Notes: generated by a model from the letters alone, not told the origin. A DNA stretch of 64,000 bases from Haemonchus contortus (GCA_000469685.2 LS997566.1:42422920-42486919); one strand, 5' to 3'; positions 44,431 through 57,003 are shown, counted from the stretch's first letter. Numbers and translations: made by a program.

Positions 44431-46626
44431 TTCACCTCGATGACCTTGAAGAAGTTCTGAAATCGTTCGATTTATGAAGAAAATTTAGGTATATCCGTCT
44501 CAGGACTGCTGGGAACTTTTGGTGACGGTGTGGCCTAGTCGGCTGCAAAGCTCAGAGCAACATGAGCATGTGAATTACAAAAAAAAGAAGCACTTGAGCT
44601 TTGAGTTCTCAGATTTCGTTGTTTTACAACGCTCTATCATTTTGCAGCAGGGTTCATTGATCAGGAAGTTGCAGTACAAAAATTGGCTGCAAATCTGCTA
44701 AGGACGCATGGGAATCTCGGCCAAACCAATGATTTTCAGAAACAACTAAAAGGAGAACAGGTAAATTAATTGCGAAAGCTCGTACGAAAGAGGGTATTAG
44801 AGAGTGTGAGAGAAGTCCATAACGGTAGCCTAAGAAAAAAGGCTTGAAATGTTACTTGAACCATAGATATCAAACCCAAACAAATACAAAAAAGATGTAT
44901 TGGATTGGATCGATTCCTATAAAATACAAGAGCGAAAGGCTGCCGCAATCATAAATGCAACCAAATTCATATTGCCCCCCATAGCAAGTTGCAGGGTTAG
45001 CTAGGCTTCATAAAGGGCCTTTATTCCTGCTGCCATGACCATTAATAATTAATAGGCCCCAGATAAATGAGTAGAAGTCCACTGAGTTGCTCAGGGTGAG
45101 GTTGATTATGAGAATGCTGCAAATAAAAAGTGTCCGTCATCAACTGGCCATCGCATCATGCCTCCCGAATGAGTTCCAGGGCGAAAATGTCAGATAAGTA
45201 GGGAAATAGGAAGAGGAAAAAGAAGGAAACAGTCAAGGACAGTCCCTTGTGAATACCAGGAATGAAATCGAATATGGCGTAATCATCAAAGAATCTTTCA
45301 TCACTAATCTTCTCATCAAATGTGTTGGTATACCTACTTTTGCTAAAATTATATGGCTGGCCCAGAAAAAAAGGAGATGACCATTTGAAGTTCGGGTGGG
45401 CAAATTCCCCGGAAAACCTCCCATAAATGGAGAATGTCGTCATTTGCCTGGGCATTTTTCATTCTCATTGAAAAGCTCTAAAGACTCTAAAAGAGATTTC
45501 ATTAGTCTAAAGAGTGCTTCTCCTACAAAGCAGAGGGTTCTCTACAGTGATCGAATAAAGCCGGTGGCTATTGTAGTGAGTACTCTCGAGAGGAGAACCG
45601 AATAAAAACATTCAAGGATCATGGAACAGGGTTTTTTGTCCTCGCCTTGGCCTTTTGTAGCCTTATCCATTAATAGACCCCTTTTATTTCGTCGACAACA
45701 GTCGTCGAGGGCGTAGCATTCCCTAGGGGACTTGAGGCTACTATCAAGTACAGTTTTGAAAGGTTAATCTCACAAATTCATATAGGCTACGGCATAACCT
45801 TCAAGGGCAACAGGTGGGTGAGAAAATTCCCATTGTTCTGTTCGCTCCAAATAAATAACTATCTTGGGAACAACCTATTTTAGAATGACCAAGTCAATCT
45901 GAAGGCGAACCCACTGCGACAGTTTTATGTACCTTTACAGATTATAAGGGATAAGGCTCTTCTGTAGAATAACAAATGGAAGGCGAAGAAAACGAGAAAA
46001 TTCGCTGAGTTCTTGATATGTAACGGCTTTTTAGAATCGTTTATAAGATCAAAAGAATTCTTGCAACGATAAAGAAGTTTGGACGAGATATCAGTCGCTG
46101 CAGAGCAACGCGTGTTAGCTAGTAGCGTGTGACACGTGAAGATATTTACAGTAAACGCGCTCCAAAACGAATGGTAGCGGCCTCTGAAAGGCCGCCAAAC
46201 TCGTCCTTTCTTGGACGTTTCTATAACGACAAATCCTCTGTGAACTTCGCCTTCATCCTTGGCTAGATCCAGCATAGACCAAAGGAAGAGAGAGCTGGTC
46301 AGAATACGAATGAAAATGAATAAAAGTGTAATTGATTGGGAGCTAAACTACTACAACTGAAAGGACTTCTACTCATTTGCCCGGGGCCTACTAGTTGGTT
46401 ATTGTCCTAGCAGCAGGAATAAGGCCCTTTGTGAACCCTAGCTAAACCTGCAACTTGCTGTGGAGGGCAATAACAACTACAAAAAGGAACTTGTTGGCAC
46501 TGACCGATTTTTCCGAAAAAATAAAAACAAAACAAAAAACAAATCATAGAAAATACCACACAAAGCAGCCCGTCAGCTGGGAATGCTGTATCCATGAACT
46601 TTTTAATCAGACTCGTGGAAGTATTA
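44431..46626. other. No gene recognised
   Basis: Unassigned. Positions 45930-46260 on the - strand resemble the interior of the TTAA-family elements (GGACGAGAT at 46082), but no termini were found. Confidence 0.35.
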
Positions 46627-47882
46627 GGTTGAGTCATAAGTCCTCGGACAAATTGGCAATGATAATATTAATCTTACAATTTTTAAACGACATTAGCGAA
46701 TCATTTGAAATATGCCCCATTGGAATCGATGGTCTTCTGCCAATGCTTGGGCAAATCGTAGATGTCCTTGCTTTAGAACGCTGGGAGCTAGCCCTTGGAG
46801 AACTGCACCAGTGCCACTTTGATGTCGTCGCGGGTTTGAAAGTCCTGACCATCCAGATGACGTTGAAGATGGGGAAAAAGGTGGTAATCCGAGGGATCTA
46901 AGTCTGAGGAGCATGGTTGGTGTGATAAACTTGTCCTGCCGAAATTCGTCAGTTCAGTTTTGGTCGCTCTTGCAATGTGAGGGCGAGCGTTGTCGTGTTG
47001 GAAATAAACTTTGTGCTGCTGTGGACGTTTAGCTTCGGTATTCGCTTTCAAATTCCTCAGTTGCGTAATGTAGACGTGTGCGGTCACTGTGCATCCTTCG
47101 TCTAGCAGCTCCCATTATTCGACACGGAGAACGCTCCGCCAGAACCAGTGCATAACCTCCTTCGCGTGTACGTTGGGTTTGGGGGAGTCTTCTGCTTGCG
47201 CACCTTTGTCAATCCATTGAGCACACCGGTGAACGTTAGGGTAGAGGTTCGACTTCGCAACCCTGGTGACTAGGTACTCGAGCCACGTGTGGTGCCCTTG
47301 AGCGTGAGGAGAGAAAGTGCCACGTCGTCGCGGCGGTCCATGTCATGCTGCTTCAAAGCATGAGGCGTCTATGGACCGAGCTTTCGCACCTTGTCTATTG
47401 ACTTCAATTCACGAAGAACTGTGGACCGACTCCCCAAGGGTGGCTGCCACTTCACGAGTAGTTTGATACGGATCGGCTTCCACCTAGCTCCGCAGCACCT
47501 TCAAATCCAACTTCATTGAGCGTCCCGGACGGTCTTCATTTTCGACGGAATAGTCGCCCGATGCGAACTTCTGGTGCCACTTGTAAATTGTACACCTCCT
47601 GCTTGTAAACGTCCTTCATACCTCTATCGATTGCCGCGGGTTCATGGCCAGATAAAAAAATAAATATGATGGTGTTGCGGATGTGGAGTTGCGACGGCTT
47701 GAAATCATGAGGCACAGTTGCTGGAAAGAAAACAGTTAGGTGCCATCTCCAGTGTGCGTTTGAAAGAGCTTTCCATACTCTATCTAACATTGCCTCGCAC
47801 GTTCATTTTCGTCACCTCTTTCCTGAGTTATGATCGCTAGAAGTCACTACTCTCACATTGTCCGAGGACTTATGACTCAACC
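46627..47882 (-). mobile_element. Mariner-family transposon, dead, with intact ends
   Basis: The ends GGTTGAGTCATAAGTCCTCG and its reverse complement at 47863-47882 form near-perfect inverted repeats of about 25 bp. They sit in TA dinucleotides, giving the typical TTAGGTTG mariner start. Total length is about 1256 bp, the normal size for a mariner. On the - strand a transposase relic is readable: HDNARPH and SSDLDPSDYHLF, whose aspartates are separated by 34 residues, as in DD34D mariners. Upstream pieces appear in other frames (RIGRLFRRK, HWFWRSVLRVE then a stop). Several frameshifts and stops make it non-autonomous. Confidence 0.93.
46788..47087 (-). pseudogene. Mariner transposase, catalytic C-terminal piece
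   Basis: This is the longest intact piece of the transposase, about 99 codons. It carries the second and third catalytic aspartates of the DD34D domain. The 3' end shifts frame after QFSKG and the N-terminal DNA-binding part is scrambled. Confidence 0.9.
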
Positions 47883-48339
47883 TAATATTTGAATAATTCA
47901 GTCTTATTGCAGCACCTACGAAGTGTACCCTGCAGAAACAGTTGGAAAGGGTAGAGTAATATGGGAGTAGTAATTGAGACCGAGCAGATATGCAGCTGCA
48001 GAAATTTCGTCAACAACGAAGGAGAACGAAGTTAATATTCCTCGACCAATTTTAAGTAATGTGGGAGTAGCCCAGAATGCTCATTTCAGAGGCACAAAAT
48101 CTCTGATGGGCCAAAACCAATTTCTGGAATAAATTTCTTCATCTCATTTTCTTTCAGCTCTCTTGGCCCACATATCGTTTCGCACGAGGATATGATAGCC
48201 TCCAAAAGGTCATTCTGTAGACCAGAACATATACGGAATTCCCGGAAAGCACTAAATAGACTCAGAAACGATCAAAATATTCGGCAACAAAGCCCTCGTT
48301 TCAAAATACTTACGAAGGAGTTATACTGGCAGTAGTAAT

Positions 48340-49010
48340 AACAACAATTTTATGGTCAACTGCTGTTTTATCGCCGCAATACGCGCTCCCAAATTCTCAT
48401 AAGGTTCGCGATTTATGGACAAAATTTCAGTCTCGGACGAGATTCGAACCCGTACTTGGGCTTTCCGGGCACCACGCTTTATCCCTCACACCACTCAACA
48501 CGTTGTACGTGTGTGTTCTGATATAAGGCATATAAGGCATTAAGAAGGCGACGGCATGCGGGGTCTCGGGGTGTGCTGCAGTAGTAACGAAACTGTCGCG
48601 TCGCGTCAAGAAAGACGCCGCGCGCGAAGGAATGGAGCATAATGCAGCAGCAAGCAAGAAATTTAGGAACAAAAGAACTAACAGTACAATCATGGCATAA
48701 GTAAGAATCGCATAGGGATTAAGCTGTATGGAGAACACTAGAACTGTTATAATGAGGCAAATGGTCCGCGACAGCCGCGGGCGGCGGATCGATTGCACAA
48801 AACCGTTCCTACTGCCCGTCTCCCGAGTCTCGGCAGTGTAAGGGATAGAGCAGGGTGCTCGGAAAGGACAAGTACGGGTTCAAGTCCCTTCCGAGACTCT
48901 AGCTTTGTCCGTAAATCGCCAACCTTGTGAGAATAACAATAGTTTTGACTTGATGCTTTGTCAACTGCTCTTATATCGCCGCAGTACACGGTGCGAATGT
49001 GTATTATATT
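48340..49010. mobile_element. Element with long inverted arms carrying tRNA-like sequence
   Basis: The left arm (about 48350-48500) and right arm (about 48835-49005) are inverted copies. Both contain TTCTCA.AAGGTT.GCGATTTA.GGACAAA, then AGTCTCGGA, then GA.TTGAACCCGTACTTG or its variant. The arm reads outward as a tRNA-like unit: GGGATA.AGC, then TACGGGTTCAAGTCCC, a B-box match. The centre is the GC-rich repeat also found at 12961-13250. No transposase is present. Confidence 0.75.
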
Positions 49011-49028
49011 CTAGTACCAATTATTACT

Positions 49029-49326
49029 GGGCGGAGGTGGTGTAGTGGCAAGTGGCGCACTATATCACACGCACGGTCGGGGGTTCGAATCCCGGATCGA
49101 TGCCCGCCTAGGCCAACGAAGCCTTCCATCCCTCCGGGGTCGGTTTGGTACCAGGTTTCTCTGGGAGGATAAAAGCACTGGCCTGTACATCGGCTGGCCA
49201 CCGCAGGTCATGGTATAGGTCACATACGCACTCATTACGCCTCTACGATTCCGAATGGGAGTCGAGTGCGGGGGCGTATCCCTCAGACGGGGTTGATTAA
49301 CGCCTTTAGACTTTAGACTTTAGACC
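49029..49326 (+). repeat. tRNA-derived SINE, full copy with variant tail
   Basis: The full head GGGCGGAGGTGGTGTAGTGG, B box GGTTCGAATCCCGGATCG, body and 3' GACGGGGTTGATTAACGCC are intact. The tail is three units of CTTTAGA rather than the usual ATCCTTT. It abuts the inverted-arm element at 48340-49010. Confidence 0.97.
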
Positions 49327-49639
49327 AATTATTATTACTATCTTTGTGTCAGAACATATACTAAACTCCCAGAAAGCCCTAATAAGCCCTATTATATTCT
49401 ATTATATTCCATTAGTCTATTGTATTCTGGTACCAATTAAATAAATAGATAACTGGAAAAAATAACAATAGCAATAATAATAACCGTAAAAGTGCCTTGA
49501 ACCGAAAGCTCTGGAAAAACGGGCAACACCCATTGAAGATCCGGAATCTAGATGAGGGCTCACAAACTACTGGTGGCATACTGTAGGTTGATTCCTTTTT
49601 TTTGAATCAAGGTTTTGTACGGCACCTAAATGGCTATTC

Positions 49640-49920
49640 AGTGGGGCCTTTAATTACCACACCTGCAATGTCCGGGTTTTGGGACCGCGATCGTTTTTGG
49701 CTCAGGTCAACCAAGTCTCCCAGCCCTCCGATGTGCTTATTCTGTATCAGACCCGTCTAGGGAGCCGGAGGATCTGATTTGTGATTGAATTGGCTGGTCA
49801 CCATAAGTCACTGTATGGGCCACATAAGCATTCGAAACGCCACAACGATTCTGAATAGAAGTGAAGTGGGGTGGCGCAATCTTGGAAACGGGGATGATTT
49901 AGACCAAAGATTTTACTTGT
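49640..49920 (+). repeat. tRNA-derived SINE, old copy
   Basis: The body is recognisable (GGCTCAGGTCAACCAAG, CCAGCCCTCCG, AGACCCGTCTAGGGAG, TTGGCTGGTCACCATAAG, CACAACGATTCTGAATAG, GTGGCGCAATC). The A and B boxes are lost. Confidence 0.65.
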
Positions 49921-52004
49921 GCCTTTTGTTTTCAGCACATGCATGGCGATTAGGAGAGAAAAAGGATGCCAGACAGGAGAGAATAAAGAATATATATGGA
50001 ATCCCCCACGGATGCCCTTTCAAGGACAGTGGTCGCTTTTTGAATAGAAACTACTTGATCAGTATTAGATGAAAAACTTTACCAATACGTTCGCTGACAA
50101 CGTGGATCTTTTATTCGACTTATTATGAAAAAAGTCTTTTTTGCCCTCCCATCATCATTATATTCAAACTAATTGAGGAATGTTATAAAACAAAATCGAG
50201 CTTTGTGAGTTTAGCCATTTTTGCTTGCTCCCAGGCGTTTTATCATCTAAACAAGAACAAAATTCTGAAGGTTGTAAATGAGAGTTTGTTGCCTGTGAGG
50301 ACGCGCCCTGACATTTAACTTTAGCTCAGAATTTCAGATACATTTGATAGGGTTGGTACAAACAATGGTCTGCTCGAGCTGACTCAGAAACCAGCGCTTT
50401 CATCATCCCAAACGGAACCGACAGACCCCAGACGGAGAGAAGGGTTCGCTCGTGACAGGATGGGAGTGTGAGAGCGTTTTATCCTGGGGAGTTCCGCCCC
50501 ATTAACTCGATGATTCAGAGAGTAGGTATGAGATCGTCCTTCCCACACTGATGACAAATTAGTCTTTTTTGAAAAATCACACAATACTTCATTACAGCTC
50601 CCCCCCCCCTCTAAATAAATTCTTAGGATTCTCGCTGCTGTGAATTCATAGGATATGGGCCGAATTTCTTTTCTACGAACGGCGATGGGAAGCAAAAAAC
50701 AGAGGAAAGGAAAAAAGTCCCATATCGACTGGGCTATGAAATTCTGAATGTAGCTTGGGAATCATGTCCCATGGAGGCTATGAGGGCATACAGCTAGAAA
50801 TCCTTCCATAGAATGATCCTCCATTCTAATGGGACCTCACCCAAATTAGGTATTTCAAAAGCAAGGGTCCCCTTCTAATTCTGGGTTTATCTGCTTTGTT
50901 TAGAATAGGAAACTGAGCAAGAAGGGTTCAGAAGATTTAACAGACAGCTGTTCAGCCAATTTTCAAGAGCGGCAATGTTTATCGACAGAGAATTAGTTGG
51001 CAAATATGGAGGACCGACGAGCCCATGCATGGGCAGAAATAAAAGCTTATGAAATGGGGAAGCCGTGGCTACCCACCGTGATACTTCCGTAGCTTCGATT
51101 CGAACAAAACAACCGGAAGTTATTGGCAAAATGACCATAAGTGTAGTCTGGGGGTAGTCTGGTTGGGACTATGGCCATCATCCTCGGTGGAGACGACGAT
51201 TGTTGGCTATTGTTGATAGAAAAAAAGCAAGCATCAGCTGGCAAGGGAAACAACAGAGTAAAGTGGCGATGATGGAGAATAACATTTAGTGAACGTTGCT
51301 TGTTTTGGCACAGAAATAACAAACAGGAAAAATAACCGATTACCCATGGGAACGGTACATAAGTAAGTAACTGAAAGTAGTACTCAATAACCGCTAATAG
51401 CCGACTGAAGAGCATCGTTTTCAGGCTAAATTTCGGATTCCTCAAGACTCTCACGAATTTCTCGAAGCCAGGAGGAGGTCCCGGACATGTTTAAGATCAC
51501 TCGTCCCTCTACCCTCAAAGTTATATCAAGGGAAGGTGGGGAAAAGGAGAGGGAGGGGGAATGTGAGTTTGCGTTTTGAGTTACATATGACATAGGACGA
51601 CAAGCGTGACTTTGTCCTACTTTTAGAAAGTTTCAATTAGGTGGATTGAATTTTAGGCTCCGCCTCATACTGAAATCTTCTAAGGGAAATGTCATAATAA
51701 TGTAATGAATTTCATAAATAATGAAAGGTCCTAAGAACGTGAAAAATGGAATGATAGCCGGCAAACTCATCATATTCAACGTCTACAACAGGGATAAGCC
51801 ATGAATGCACTTTGGGAGGAAAGGGTAAAGTGAAAGGCAAACCGACTAATCATCTATTTATTGTTTACAGTGACCAGTATGACTTAATCAACATGCAAGG
51901 CTACATTTTTGTTACGTTGTGACGTTTTTTGTCCTATCATTCACCTGAAAAATTTCGGTCAATCCGAAATGCAATAAATTTTTCAGCTTCTCCAGATTCG
52001 CCAG
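49921..52004. other. No gene recognised
   Basis: Unassigned DNA. A run of ten or more C lies at about 50600. A 135-codon frame on the - strand at 51047-51454 has hydrophobic stretches but no homology or splice evidence. Confidence 0.35.
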
Positions 52005-52250
52005 CGAAGGGGTAGTGCAGTGCCGAGTGGCGCACTACCACACACTCATGGCCTCGGGTTTGAATCCCGGATCAATATCAGCTCAGGCCAACCAACCCTT
52101 CTATCCCTCCGGGGTCGACTAAATGGTATAGGTCTCGTTTGGGAGGATAAAAGTACTGACTTTGACATCGGCTGGCTACATAGGCTACGAACGCATTCAA
52201 TACGTCGCTACGGTCTGAATCGAGATTAAATACGGGACGCATTCCATAGC
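52005..52250 (+). repeat. tRNA-derived SINE, diverged copy
   Basis: The head GGGGTAGTGCAGTGCCGAGTGGCGCACT and a B box with one change (GGTTTGAATCCCGGATCAAT) are followed by the body. The copy ends at ACGGGACGCATTCC without a tail. Confidence 0.8.
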
Positions 52251-53214
52251 AATACCAAATTCTAGGAACCAATAACACTACCAAGGCTTTGAAGCCTAGA
52301 TTGCGCTGCGGCATAGGTTTTTTGAAGTTTGAGGAAACCCTTGATAGATTAATTCGCCTAATGAGATAGAAAAAATGGAAACGAAGAGTTCATTATTCAT
52401 ACATCCTCGCCAAAAATGTTCATTCCAACGAAACGTGTCAGAAGGTCCGGAATGCCATTAGGAATTGGAGAGCGAGCTGAGCTTTCTGCGTCACCCCTGC
52501 ACCTTCTTAGCGAGACATAGTGCCGAGTTGCTTCGGGTGAGAAGTTATAATGAGCCAGTCTCGAGTCAACTAGCTATCAGTACTTAGGAGTCGAAACGAC
52601 AACGAAGCGATTGGCCCCCCTCCTAACAACGTCTGCATTATGGGCTTTGAAGATAACTACCAAGATACCAAGATAGACCGTTAAAGGCATACTACCCAAT
52701 AATTTCGAGGCAGCCTTACTATCTCTAAGAGGGAAGACTGGCAAAGAATTGTACATTGGTAGAGAAGAAAGCAAGAAATTAGAAATTAGCAAATGAGCCA
52801 TAGCCAAACTAGGGAGATGCGGTCGTTGTACGAGATCATGACGACGATCGAAAAGTGTGGACGAGATTTCGAGTGAGCATAGGTGCAGAACGAGTTTGCT
52901 GCAGTACTCTGCTAAAAATCGCTCCCTACTATGCAAAAGAGTGGGCCCTCTGGAAAATCAATTGATCAAACCCACAGGGCCTCTGGATAGTTCTTCCTTC
53001 TGCACTATCTCGTATTGGACGTAACAATGCAAAGGTTAGAGCAAAAGAGAAACTGAAGGCATCATCGAATGTAAGATCGAGGGACTCAGATAAAAGGTTC
53101 TAGAAGTTTCCGAGATGCCAGAGAAATAGCAACGTCTAGTTGCGGGTGGGACCACCTGTAATTAGTTGGAATCGAAAGGACATTACGAATTAGTGCGTAA
53201 CTCTAACTCTGGTA

Positions 53215-53315
53215 ACCAGTGGGGCAATTGCCTAGGCCACTCAATACGCCACTACGATTCTGAAGTGAAGTCGAATGGGGTGCGCATCCCTTGGAAGAGA
53301 TTGGTTAACCTTTCT
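53215..53315 (+). repeat. SINE 3' fragment
   Basis: It contains AGGCCACTCAATACGCCACT, ACGATTCTGAAGTGAAGTCG, GGGTGCGCATCCCTTGGA and GGTTAAC. Confidence 0.6.
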
Positions 53316-54689
53316 CGAAAGACTTCATCAAAGTGCTTACAAGCAGCGAAGGAGTAGCTCTCAAAATAGTCGAACAAGCTGCCGACAGACGTGAGACCTG
53401 TAAACCGTTTCCCACCCCGTTTCTGTCACGCCCTGCCGAAAAATCGTAATTTAACTGTTTGTAGGTCTGAAAGCAGTCACACAGAAAGGTAAAGAAGTTG
53501 CCAACCAAGCAAGCAAATAAGTAGTACAGTAGTACAAAGTAAATTATAGAAGTAAGTCATGTTTAGCAACTCGAAGGAGATGAATCGCTGTCGGAGGTAC
53601 GTGCCACTGAATTGATCGTTTCCATCCCGTTAGAAAAGGATTCACAGCATTTCTGGCATTGACATCATCCAAATGGTTTTTATTTCTGCCCTCCTAATTA
53701 TATAAGCGCAGCCTTAATAATATAAGTAGATAATCGAATAGTTAGGGAAGCATGTTCATATTCATGGAGTCCCACAAGAATCTGAAGAAATCTCGACAAT
53801 TCCATGGAGGTATTAGATGTTTCCGGCAGCACTTTTCCCCTTTTTCGGTTCGAGGGTGAAGGTAGCAGCTATGGTACCACGGGTCATGATTGCGATGCCC
53901 ACCCTTGGAAATCCCCGTTAAAATCGCCGCGCCCATACTAGACGATGACGCGCGACGACCTCGCGGCCCTGACCCTCTCGCTGGGGTCTCCTGACCACCC
54001 ATAAGTATTTTAGAACTACTGAAAAGTCGAGAAACCTAATATTTAGTGCAGTGATGTCCATGGGGAGTCGATAATGGCATTGGGTTTTCATGCGATAAAA
54101 AAATTTGGCCCATAAAGATTTGGCCCTTATTTAGCAGTTATTCGGTAGAAACTTTGAAAGGCAATCTTACTAGTAGCAAATCACAATTTGATGATTAGGA
54201 ATCCAGACTTCTAGACCAATGTTTGGGGTGGGTAGACCGCGGTCGTGAAAGATTTTCCCCACTTGCTTCCACTTCGCATCCAATAAAATCGAATGCATTG
54301 AAGCAAAGGGTAGTCCATTTCTGCTCTCGAAAAATTCGCACTCTCACGTCATTGAACAGAGGCTAAAGGAGGCCTTGTCCTTTGCGGAAATTCAGAAAAT
54401 TCAAGATTATGGATTCAAGCCCGTCTATCCCCACACTACATATTCCCACGAAGCTCTGCCTCCGTTCCAGCTAAGCCTCTTGACCATTGCAAAAATTGTT
54501 CGTAAACAACTTAAACAACAAATCACCAACTTTGCAAAGTCAACTTCAGAGTTTAGCATTTTTCAACACGATTAATCCCCTTTTCAGTAATTTTTGCAGA
54601 GGAAAATAAAGAATTCCTTGTCGCTTATCAATTTCCTTTCTAGGATGGGCCAAGCAATCGACTTTCAATCAGAATCACAGAAATTATTG
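53316..54689. other. No gene recognised
   Basis: Short open frames only, with no supported exon, repeat terminus or RNA gene. Confidence 0.35.
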
Positions 54690-54900
54690 AATAAGTATGT
54701 GGCTTATCGATGGCTCGGAGTGACCAGACGATGTACTAGCCGCAGCTCCTATCCTTCCGTACGAATCAGATACAAAGCAACAATCCTCGGAAGGATGGAA
54801 GGAGTCTCTGTTGGCTTAGGCAAGTAAGGACCCAGGATTAGAACACTCAACTATGCACGTATGATAGGGCGCCACGTGCCACTGCACCATTCCCATCCGG
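54690..54900 (-). repeat. tRNA-derived SINE, old copy
   Basis: On the - strand it has a head with TGGTGCAGTGGCACGTGGCGC and then CCTTCCATCCTTCC. Both A- and B-box regions are mutated. It ends upstream of any tail. Confidence 0.55.
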
Positions 54901-56374
54901 GTAAGGCCAGAGAAAAATAAGAAAGAGAAAGAGAAGTCTCGAAAAAAGAAAAGGAATTCTGCCTAAGAGCATGATTTTTCTTAATGGAATTTTTTTCAAG
55001 GGATTTTTTTAGAGGTATGGGCCAGCAAAACCAAGAAGCAGTGAGTTGAATCCGAAATATTCGAAATAAGAAATATTTTACAAAAAAACTGATAGCTTGA
55101 AAATAAAAGGATTATCAAAATCCCAGCAAATCCTACGGAAAGCCAATACCGGCTCCCATTTTCTTCTACAACGTAATATCAGTAGGAGCATTTATAGAGG
55201 GCTTAGGGGCCTACAGTGAAGTATCAACGTTGACGTTATGTTAGACATTGATTCTTTGAACTCAAGTTTCCGTTGAAAGGGTTCTGCACTCCTACTCGTC
55301 ATCATTGCAATCAGCATTGAAGAGGCTGATGAGGCATTTTTACCGGTCTCGAAAGGAAACATGAAGTGATGAGTAATGAAGTTCATGACCGAATGGGGTT
55401 AATCAACGACTTTTGAACGACCACAAACGAATGAGGCAACATAATCATCTAAACAAGTAAGCAACAACAACGAAACAACTAAGGTAAAACATTTTCGGGT
55501 CGTGCATGGGGACCAGGAAGAGGAAGTAGGAATACTTCCCGGTCTCAAATCCCATAAACTACAAGGAAACTACAGAGGGAACCTTTTTATAAGTGCTGTT
55601 TCTCAAAGAAGTTCGCCCAAGTAATCTGGAATTTCCGAGTATTGGGTGAAACGATTGGCACCTTTTCTGGAAATGCCTAAAATTGGACCCCCCCTAAGCC
55701 TAGTGAGGGACCGACCCCCTACTCGCCCTCCCTCAGTCTCGCTAATGTAAAAGGTATGGCGAGCTCGACTTTTTTTCAATTCCCGATCCAGGCTTATCCT
55801 TATTTCGGCAATTTTATCAGCAGAAGCTTATAGTTGTTGGTTTCCAGTCCTTGCCAAATTGAGCCGTTGGCTCGAAGTGGGCTTCAATGAGGCCCAAGTA
55901 AGCGAACCGGTGGCGTCAATAATAACTGCCAGTATTTTACGGCTCATAGACTCCTGCCTGGGAGACCTTTTCCCAAGTCTCCCAGGCAGGAGCTTATGGA
56001 TTTGCTTACAACGTGACCCGAATTCTTAGCATTTTGCTCTTTACATTCTTTCTTTCAAATTTTCGGGATAAATGTAGAGCATTCCATGTTCCTTGGTAGT
56101 TGAAATTCTTTTCTGGCTAGCACCCATGGGACATATATTAATGGCAGGCCCAATGACATGGATGTAACTACGTACAGTAGCCCTATAACTTCGGATGACG
56201 ATTAACTACTATGCCCTTTGGCACATAACTACCCGGGCTCAATTGTCCGAGCTTGAGAAATATGATGTTACCTGGCCCATCAATAAGTCCAGATCGCGGC
56301 TAGCCGAGGACAAGAAGGTAAAGTGAGACAAGAAGTGTTCAGGGAATTTCATTACACAACGTTGTAGATGTACA
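54901..56374. other. No gene recognised; contains a short perfect hairpin
   Basis: Unassigned apart from the hairpin described at 55952-55993. Confidence 0.35.
55952..55993. repeat. Perfect hairpin, 16-17 bp stem
   Basis: ACTCCTGCCTGGGAGAC and its reverse complement GTCTCCCAGGCAGGAGC are separated by about ten bases (CTTTTCCCAA). There is no T run after the stem and no nearby gene, so it is more likely a foldback remnant than a terminator. Confidence 0.85.
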
Positions 56375-56505
56375 ATAAATTGGCTGGCCACAGCAAGTCA
56401 TGTATAAGCTCAAACGCATTCAATACACCTTTACGATCGCGATTGGGAGTAGTATGGGGGGCGCATCTCTCAGACATGATTGATCAACTCCCTAATCGTT
56501 TAAAG
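56375..56505 (+). repeat. SINE 3' fragment
   Basis: TTGGCTGGCCACAGCAAGTCA, CGCATTCAATACACC, GGGGGCGCATCTCTCAGAC and GATTGATCAACTCC follow the family order. The 5' half is gone. Confidence 0.7.
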
Positions 56506-56594
56506 ACATCAGAATAGTAGCTTTTGGGGTGTCTTGTTACCAAACGATATCAAAGTACCATACGATTTCCGATTGGATGTGCTCAGAGCATACC

Positions 56595-56770
56595 GCTTGG
56601 GACTCCTACGGCTAGCTCTGAGGCCGTAAGGTATGCTCTCCTGTTCGGGGCTGGGACGCCCCGATTCCGGTCTCTCTCTCTGCTCTCCCCGAGAGCATCA
56701 TCTCTCTGCTCTCATACCTTACCGGGAAGGGGACCCTACCCTGTTCGGAGGAGCATACCTTACGGACGCT
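56595..56770. repeat. Cluster of inverted GCATACCTTACGG motifs
   Basis: The motif CCGTAAGGTATGCTC occurs near 56624. Its reverse complement GAGCATACCTTACGG closes the block near 56752, with partial copies (GAGCATACCG, CTCATACCTTACCGG) between. CTGTTCGG occurs twice and the middle is rich in CTCTCTCTCTGCTCTC. It has no coding features I trust. Confidence 0.7.
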
Positions 56771-56859
56771 AGAGTAAATTAGCCCATAATTACGTTACTT
56801 ACTATACTTGAAAGGTATAAACCTTCAATATCAATCAACCCTTTTTTAGAATGTGTCCC

Positions 56860-57003
56860 AGTATAGACTTCCTTCCATTAGGGGCGTTTGAAACCAATTG
56901 ACAGACTCCAGAGGGATAGAAGGCTGTGTTGGTTTAGGCGAGTATCAATCCCCGCACATGCATGCGTAATAGTGCGCCTCTTGGCACTACACCACCTCCT
57001 CCC
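56860..57003 (-). repeat. tRNA-derived SINE, 5' half
   Basis: On the - strand it begins GGGAGGAGGTGGTGTAGTGC, keeps a good A box, has a mutated B box (GGGGATTGATAC), and then runs into CTTCTATCCCTCTGG. The 3' half is lost. Confidence 0.75.

Noticed and set aside
46455..46901. Open frame of 148 codons on the + strand
   Set aside because: It is antisense to the mariner end and transposase relic.
49029..49100. Possible functional tRNA gene at the SINE head
   Set aside because: A and B boxes are present, but the tRNA stems do not close and the same unit is followed by a constant ~220 bp body in every copy.
50384..51454. Hydrophobic open frames on the - strand
   Set aside because: No consistent splice chain or recognisable family; likely chance in T-rich DNA.
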